From NCBI GenBank assembly GCA_015039465.1, contig MU129988.1:191356-255355 (forward strand): a stretch of DNA of 64,000 nucleotides, read 5' to 3'. The notes under the pieces were generated by a model, which saw only the letters and a list, made by a program, of their open reading frames with translations, had not been told where the DNA came from and made no database searches. The stretch is from Phlegmacium glaucopus. Taxonomy: Eukaryota > Basidiomycota > Agaricomycetes > Agaricales > Cortinariaceae. Positions within the stretch are counted from its first letter, which is position 1, and each line of letters opens with the position of its first letter. This document shows positions 57,370 to 64,000 of this stretch, piece after piece. The position numbers were made by a program, and so were the translations under genes.

Positions 57370-60300
57370 GGTGATGCATGGTGAGTGTCAATCAATAAGA
57401 AAGATAAGCAGTGATCGATTGATCCTTGCCACCCGGCTTTGACCTGCTAAAACTTTGGTTGCTCGTCAATCTGCTTTTCTCTCATTCTCCAATACCCCGT
57501 AATGGCACAACATCATAAAAACACCAGCTAGTGCCTTGGCCGTTGCACGTACCCCGTCAGTTCTGAGTTTTCCCCCTCGAAAACCTCCCTCTCGAGGTGC
57601 GACGTGGTCCCTCTCAGTGGTTACGAGTTCCATTTATGGAATTCGTTACTGGCGTTTTTTCGGGGGGGCGTCACGGTGCCTTAGCCGGCGCCGACTTCTT
57701 CCCTTCGGGGTCTTGGCACTGCCTATCTTTCGTCCGTCTGACTCTTATTCTCAACGCGGTTATCCTTCTCAGGACCAGTGCTAGGAAGAGCGCGAGTATC
57801 AAATATGGACCATGGACACGACACTCAAGAATGGATAGATTCTCTGAGTTTTCAAGTAGGCTGTTTCGCTTTCCGCTGCATGAAGTATTTTTCACTAAAA
57901 AAAAATGTAGTTATGGGTTGCACCAGTCCAGGTGTGTGATATATTATTTAGAATGCAAATATTTACTAAATGTGGATTCAGTTAGCAATTGGCATTGGAT
58001 TGCTACTCGGAAATGTCGGTTGGTTTTATGCATATCAATTTAAATCTCACGCTTTGTTCAGGTATCGTCACTCATGCACGATCATGCCTTCCGTCCTTGG
58101 TGAAATTCCAGGATTTTTAGCGCCATTATAAGTTATGGACCGCAAAGATTCCAAACAAAGAAAAAAAAGAACTCGTATATGCCGCGTGCTTCTGCCACGA
58201 CGGCCCTCACAGACAAGTACATAAATTTAAATTTTTGATCCTTGACTGAGTACCCTCCATTAAATTCGCAGCTTGCACGCGATGATCAAGGATTCCAAGA
58301 ATTATGAGCAAAAAATCCCCGTTCTAGAAGCCTGACCAGTAGACCATGCCGAAACACATGCAAGACCTCGGAGAACCTCGCGCTGAATCACAATCTTTCT
58401 TTCCCCAACCTTCAGGCCAATAAGGAGAGTTGAGAGTTGAAAACAAATTATGTAATGAGGAATTGTCTGTTGCGAGAAACAACTCAAGGAGGCGTTACCA
58501 AGATGTTGTTGTCTATTTTCTACTTTCTTATTTTTCCTTCGTTATGTAACTCTAGCTCACATTTTTGGATTCAGTCATACTTAAAGCAAAATGACGATGT
58601 CGATGTCAAAAGAACCGCACCAATATTCATCAAAAGTAGGACCTCTTGCACAAACATGACATCGTGATCGCAGACAAGTAATACTTTTAATCTCTTCTTT
58701 TTTCACATTCCCCTCATCTAACTCCTACGATAGGGATAACCACCTCAAGCAACACTGACAATCTCTTCGATATTCGACTTCGAAATTCTCCCACCAGTCC
58801 GTCTCCTTGCTCTTAACTGGTCTCTTGATCAACCCCGCGCCACAATAGATCGGTATCTACGGCGGTCGTGTTCAAGAACGCGGTGATAATCATCAGACTC
58901 CACTACGTGCAGACACATATACCAGATCTCAAGAAGCCATTTAGACGTTCATCAACTCTACTCAGGAGCTCACTCCCAGCGAGGTTGATAACCTCATAGA
59001 GATGGAACTCGGAGAGCCGCTGGAGAATGCAGTTAGACGGGGCCGTGCAGGGATGTGGTCACTGTGATAGGATTGTTATCGAAGTGACTGGCCTCGATTG
59101 TGATGAGTTCCAACAAACAGGGTGTTATATATATGCGTTGTTGTAAGAAATCGTCACAATTACCCTAGCTGATCATATTCCTACCCTAGCTTCATCGACT
59201 GGTAGGCCGCCAGTGCAGTGTAGTGCTGTATGCAGCATTCTATTGTTGTTTACCTGTAATTTTTGGGCTTGAGCTCATTCAGTAGCATGTTATATAATAG
59301 GTGAGGCCGTTTCCTTTGCTTTTTTAAAGTTTCTCATCGTTATATGGACCAGCGCTGCCCAGTACACCCCCACTGTATGTACAAGTTAGTATACAGTTGC
59401 CCGTGGACCCTACAATCGCAACCACTGCAACTGTGGTAGCAGAGCCTCGGAAGACGCGAGTGTGTCAATGAAGGCATTCAGCGCAATAGATATATACACA
59501 ATCTTCCTCGACAATAAAAGGCTTTGATTATAATCCACAAATAATCCATGACTCGTTCTCCTTTTTTCTTATCATCTTGAAATTTCTTTTCGTTTTTCAG
59601 GATATCAAACAATAAGTCATTTTTCATGGTTTTTACGAGAGTCACTGTCTTTCTCCGAGGTCTCTCAGTCCACATGGCACGAGGATGACAGACTTGAGAA
59701 CTCCGGAATCCTCATGAGACATCCTAAGTATTTTTTATACAAGAACTAATATATAGCATAACAACATCCAAAGCCAGAGAGACCGCCTCCTCGATTAGAG
59801 AGATACAAAAAAATCAAAGCAAAGATACCAACAAGTGAAATACGAACATCGGAAGCCGCAGACTTCTTTGCATCTTGATCCGCACACACAGGCACTTGTC
59901 GTACCGTGTACTCGAAGCAGCAGAAAAGTCAAGACGAAAGGGACATTATATGAAGGCTTCTTTTAGTGCAATCCACACAGTCCCGCCAGAGCCTCCTAGT
60001 TCAACAATGGCTGCCTTCTCAGCCAACGCTACATAGTCACCAAACCTCAAAACCCCTGCTTGTCTATACGTGGTACCATTACGAGCGATTTCCACTTGCT
60101 ACGTGTGTATGGAGTGGGCGAAAAACTCCCTTCGACCTGTGTGATTGAAGACATTGAACTAGAATCTTAAAAATTTCGGGAACAGTTATATATGAGTAAG
60201 TCGTCAATCGATACAAATAAAAAAAGACTACGAATTTTATTAGTCTGACTACGGGAGACTAGGGAACAGCTGGAGAGGGTGTAGGCTCAGGACTAGCTGC

Positions 60301-60621
60301 TTTGACTAGCAATAGGGGACACGGTAGGTTCAAGCATGAGGATGGTATGAAAGACGGGGTAGATGATAGTGGAATAGTGACATTTGGAGGTGGAGGCATG
60401 TTCGAATGTAGTTGGCGGCAAGTCTGAATCGCTGCCGTCGTCATCAACGCTCCATAGATTTTGAGTTTGATATTATTCAAAATACATTTATTTCAGAGAG
60501 CACGGCACTTCAGAGCTAGCGCCTGACTACCAATAGTTTACAAAGAGCAAAGAGATGTTAAAAATGTGTGGGGTTTGCATAAATCATCAGCAGGAACACA
60601 ACATCCAGGCATTTTCCCATC
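57370..60621. other. Region without a recognised gene
   Basis: Short frames only, for example a 65-residue Lys-rich frame at 59675-59478 on the minus strand. None has a family signature. Sequence near 58750-59050 has coding-like base use, but the frame is broken. No ordered repeat was seen. Confidence 0.4.
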
Positions 60622-62305
60622 TCAAGCGTATCCCACTTTCCCTGGAACAACTCCAAACGCAGGTCCGCCCTTCCCAAACATCTTCCTCAGATCTCCAACT
60701 AGCTCTTCAGGTTTTTCATGTGAGGCGAAATGACCTCCGCTATCGTGCTCGGACTGGAAAACAAGATTAGGCGCTCGCAACCATCTGGATGAGAAAGGGA
60801 ATGCGTGAAGATTTGAGATTATATTAAGTTTAGTTTTTTTTAGAACCGTTGGAGAATGAGAGCGTACCTCCGTGGCAAGGGTGCAAGCTCCTTCGGAAAG
60901 TACGAGTATCCCATAGGGATAGTAGTATGCTGAAGTGATGTGAATGCGTCGGGGGTAGCTTTTATCACTTCATAATAGATCCGTAATGAAGCTGCAGGAC
61001 CTGCTCGGGAGAACAAATATATAGAGATCCAAGTAAGGACTGTTGATAACGTAGAAATTTTACACAGGCAAGTTCAACCCCTTTGTTATGGGAGAGAAGG
61101 GCGGCTAACTTACCTTCATCATCGTCCCAGGGATAATTGTCCGTCCAAACGACGAGCTTCTCATAGATCCACGATAATAATCCAACGGGGGAGTCTGCGA
61201 GACCATACCCGAGTGTCTGTGGCTGGGTAGACTGTTGCGTATAATAGCCTATTCCCTTCTGTTGAAACCAAGCGGCACGTTTGAGACCTTCTTTTTCCAC
61301 AGGCGTGTAGCTGAACAAGAGATGCGATAGTAGGAGAAAAGGGCGATGAATAGGATGAGGCGCGGCAGTGCTTAACGGGGAAGAGAAAAAAATCAGTTTA
61401 CGGACGGTGTTGATGAAACGGAAAGTATATTTACATAGGCATATTGGAATGCCATGCTTTGCTATGTTTATGACCGTATTCCTGAGCCATCTTTCGTGTG
61501 ATCTGGTGAGGATACAAGTTTTGGTTTTAGAATTCTTACAAAGGGGCTGCTGGTCTTTAAACGCACCATGTGTCCCCAGTCTCCACCTTGAGTAACTAAA
61601 ATATTTATTGTGAGTACCAGTAAACACACTCAACAACTTTCATTACCATATTCATTGTAACCCAGGGCGATCATCAGTTTATTGCCAACCTTGTAGACTT
61701 GGAGTTAATTCTATTGCAACCAATTGAGGACGATTGCACACACCTCTGCAAACTGCGCCAATGCGAAACCTGCTTTCTTGGGAGCCTCTGAAAAGCCGTA
61801 TCCAGGTAAACTTAACGCAACGACATGAAAGCTCGGATGTTCTGCATCTGCCTGTACAAGCAAAGGTAAAATCTTCCGGACTTCGATGAAACTTCCAGGC
61901 CCTTGGAGAAATATAAATAGTTTGTTTAGAATAAAAGAATTGTCCCCAATAATTGTTCGACTCACATCCATGGACAAACAGCAAAGGTATCGCATCTACA
62001 ACTTCGCTCTTCTTGTGAATATAATGAACGTTGAGTGTTCCGTGCCCTTCTACTTCAATGTCCCTCGTGAACTGGGGTAGTTCAGCATTCAATTGGGCCT
62101 CGTGCTTCCTCCAGTCATAACCCTCCTTCCAACGAGAGACTAAACGACGGATATCTGCAAGAGGTGCACCGTAGTCCCACCCAGCACCTTCGAGTTCGTC
62201 AGGAAAAGTGGTCAAGGCTAATTTCTGCTGCAAGGTAGAGAGGCGTTCATCCGGAACTGCAATGGTGAAGCTGACTTCAGAATCTGATGCTGTTTGGCCA
62301 GACAT
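60622..62305 (-). CDS. Epoxide hydrolase (EHN + alpha/beta hydrolase), copy C, intact
   Basis: Exons on the minus strand are 62305-61966, 61901-61744, 61689-61647, 61595-61567, 61502-61435, 61370-61114, 61039-60868 and 60784-60622: 1,230 nt and 409 residues. Seven of eight exon lengths are identical to copy B at 38760-40411; exon 1 is one codon longer. Oxyanion HGWPGSF, nucleophile Asp in TQGGDWGHM and catalytic His in [10 protein letters not shown] are present. Function as for copy B: hydrolysis of an unknown epoxide to a diol. It is divergently arranged with the next gene, with 109 bases between the two ATGs, and has no sedolisin neighbour. Divergence from copy B is greater than between the A and B copies, so it is probably an older paralogue. 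Confidence 0.92.
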
Positions 62306-62414
62306 AGGGTTGCGCTCTAAGCAAATGAACTTCTACTTATAACACGGCAGACACCGATGCCGGTCAAGCCCCGAAACCTCTCATGCATTGAACTTCCCTT
62401 AGTCTTAGTTTGCC
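62306..62414. promoter_or_regulatory. Compact divergent promoter
   Basis: Only 109 bases separate the start codons of epoxide hydrolase C (minus) and the Sld3-like gene (plus), so both must use this stretch or sequence inside each other's leaders. No specific motif is claimed. Confidence 0.5.
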
Positions 62415-64000
62415 ATGGCAATTACTGAACTCATCTATACCTTAGATTCCAGGAAAAAAGTCAATTGGTCAGCTGTTCAAGAGAAATCGATCTCAACAGA
62501 CTATCCATTCGAGTTGCACGCCGAACCACTCGACCAATATGTTGCTCGAACCTATCTCCAATTCCTATGGCTTCCAGAAGTTAGCTTCTCATTCAAATTC
62601 ACACACACCTCACAACGAGAACTCATTCAATCTGTTTCATATAGTCCATTATGCCACTACGTCTCCTGGTACCTTCATTACAACGCGTCAACGCCCCATC
62701 AATATCCGACGCGTCTATACACCCAATGCACGCGTTTTTGGCTCCATTATTGCTTACAACACGTTCATCTGCCAATAAATATCATATTGAACTACCCCAA
62801 ATCTTATCTGATGGTGGAGGTGCCGGAGAAATGGAAGAGACGATGATGTGGTACGCCTTGACACACGAAAAGGCGGACGATGAGACCCAAAGTTGTTTAC
62901 CAGAATCAGCAGACGGTCCTTGGGTTTTTCCAAAATGGCGGCAGAAGTACTTTGAAAGAATGGAAAGGCGAGAGTATGTCATTTCATTTTTTTCAGTTTC
63001 ACAAGAGAGAAACTGCGGTGGCTGATAGAATACAGGGTGCAGATACAGATATTACTCTATTTTTTGAAGCTCTCGCTTGCTGGATCTCTACCTCCACCCC
63101 CGGATTCCTCGAAGAAACGAAAACGGTCTCGGGAGCCCCCTGCCCCTTCTACCACTATTGAAGATGAATTAGAGGCATTTATGGATAAACTCTCAATGTG
63201 GCAGCTCATCGGAAGCTTGGATGTTGCGGGTATACCAGGGATGAAAACCTCATCGCCTAACCGCATATCCAAAGAGGAACGTGATTGGATACAAATTTTT
63301 GCTGAAGATGTGGAACGCCAGCGAGTATTTTCTTTAATGCAACTGGATCTATATTATTATTATTTAACCAGTCGAATCTAGATTTAAAACTCAACTACCA
63401 GAGGCTTGTGCCCTCCTCCGATCTAAAGTCTTCCCCAGCTCTCTATTCTCCGACCATTCATCAAACGCATCCACTTCGCGAAACGTTTCTCCCGAACCCG
63501 AGCTCAAACCACTCAAAGAATCCCTCTCTCGAACGCGAGAACCTTCCGTATCTCGTCTCCCATCACCTACATTATCTACATCATCTCGAACTACCACAAA
63601 GTCAAAAACCGACGCACGTGCATTAGTAAGGTCGCGTTCACGTTCGCTTTCTATGTCTCTAGCTCAAGAGAAGGAACGAGAGCGAGCAGCGAGTGCCGCT
63701 CCACCAAAGAAACGCGTGCTTAATCGTGAAATTAGCATGTCCCGTGTGTTTAAACCGAAACTTAAACCCAAGGACAAGGCTACTACTAGTGAGAGAGGTC
63801 CGAAACCGGAGACGGCAGCGCCGGTGAACAAAAAGGTTAAAGACCTTGGTGTTACTTTAGTCGAGGAAACGCCTGTCAAACCACGTTTGACATCCACCAA
63901 AACGTTGAGTTTCGGTCAAGCATCTTTAGGGATCGCGCCCATAAAAGATCTCAAAGGAAACCCGAAGAACCACGAGCAAAATGGAACTTTCCTCTCCGGT
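62415..64000 (+). CDS. Sld3-like DNA replication regulator, 3' partial (tentative)
   Basis: Exons 62415-62579, 62645-62973 and 63036 onward join in frame. They read YPFELHAEPLDQYVARTYLQ, EETMMWYALTHEKADDE, VQIQILLYFLKLSL and TTIEDELEAFMDKLSMWQLI, and, after another intron, LPEACALLRSKVFPSSLFSD with a Ser/Arg-rich basic tail open to the window end. In memory this pattern matches fungal proteins annotated as replication regulator Sld3, which is phosphorylated by CDK and loads Cdc45 at origins. The splice near 63323-63383 does not close in frame with the GT-AG pairs I can see: the left exon ends in phase 0 at CGA, while the right exon needs a different phase. That means a missed micro-exon, a non-canonical site, an assembly error or a frameshift. 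Confidence 0.5.

Overview
This is a eukaryotic window from a filamentous basidiomycete, most likely an Agaricomycete. The evidence is dense 45-65 nt GT-AG introns, fungal-specific genes (DASH subunit Dam1, a Notchless/Rsa4 homologue, a secreted sedolisin S53 peptidase, TRP4, an NB-ARC/TPR NLR) and a large load of class II transposons. No bacterial-type operon, CRISPR array, rRNA or tRNA was recognised. One assembly gap (581 N) lies at 21742-22322.

Layout. 0-7.1 kb is an old gene strip: a decayed Notchless pseudogene, a truncated Bud6/Aip3-like fragment, an intact pirin gene on the minus strand, and DAM1 split by a 1,046-bp transposon with an 8-bp target-site duplication (TSD). 7.1-26.1 kb is almost pure mobile and repetitive DNA: a solo LTR, a perfect giant palindrome, a minisatellite, a 2.6-kb foldback element, TIR elements, a Helitron helicase remnant fused to a broken Harbinger element that carries a second solo LTR, and a complete 4.07-kb transposon with 7-bp TSDs. 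26.6-40.4 kb holds a segmental duplication of a sedolisin plus epoxide hydrolase gene pair. Both sedolisins are intact (634 codons each), but one carries an extra 48-nt intron. The first epoxide hydrolase is cut off and fused to a duplicate of the DAM1 3' end. 41.9-43.0 kb is TRP4 (tryptophan biosynthesis). 44.5-52.2 kb is again mobile DNA: a 3.57-kb hAT element and a dead Crypton-like tyrosine recombinase with a MITE in it. 52.2-57.4 kb is an NLR gene whose C-terminal TPR array is broken by a hAT element that itself contains another hAT element. 60.6-64.0 kb carries a third, intact epoxide hydrolase and a divergent gene that looks like the replication regulator Sld3 and runs off the window.

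How it fits together. The live genes appear to be the pirin, two secreted sedolisins, two epoxide hydrolases, TRP4 and perhaps the Sld3-like gene and the NLR (shortened). Copies of essential genes (Notchless, DAM1) are broken here, so functional copies must exist elsewhere, on another chromosome or in the other nucleus, or the haplotype is not viable alone. Insertions with clean TSDs give a relative order of events at several sites: LTR inside Harbinger, hAT inside hAT inside NLR, MITE inside a tandem-repeat element, MITE inside Crypton. All exon boundaries were read by eye from splice signals and family similarity; no alignment or database search was run.
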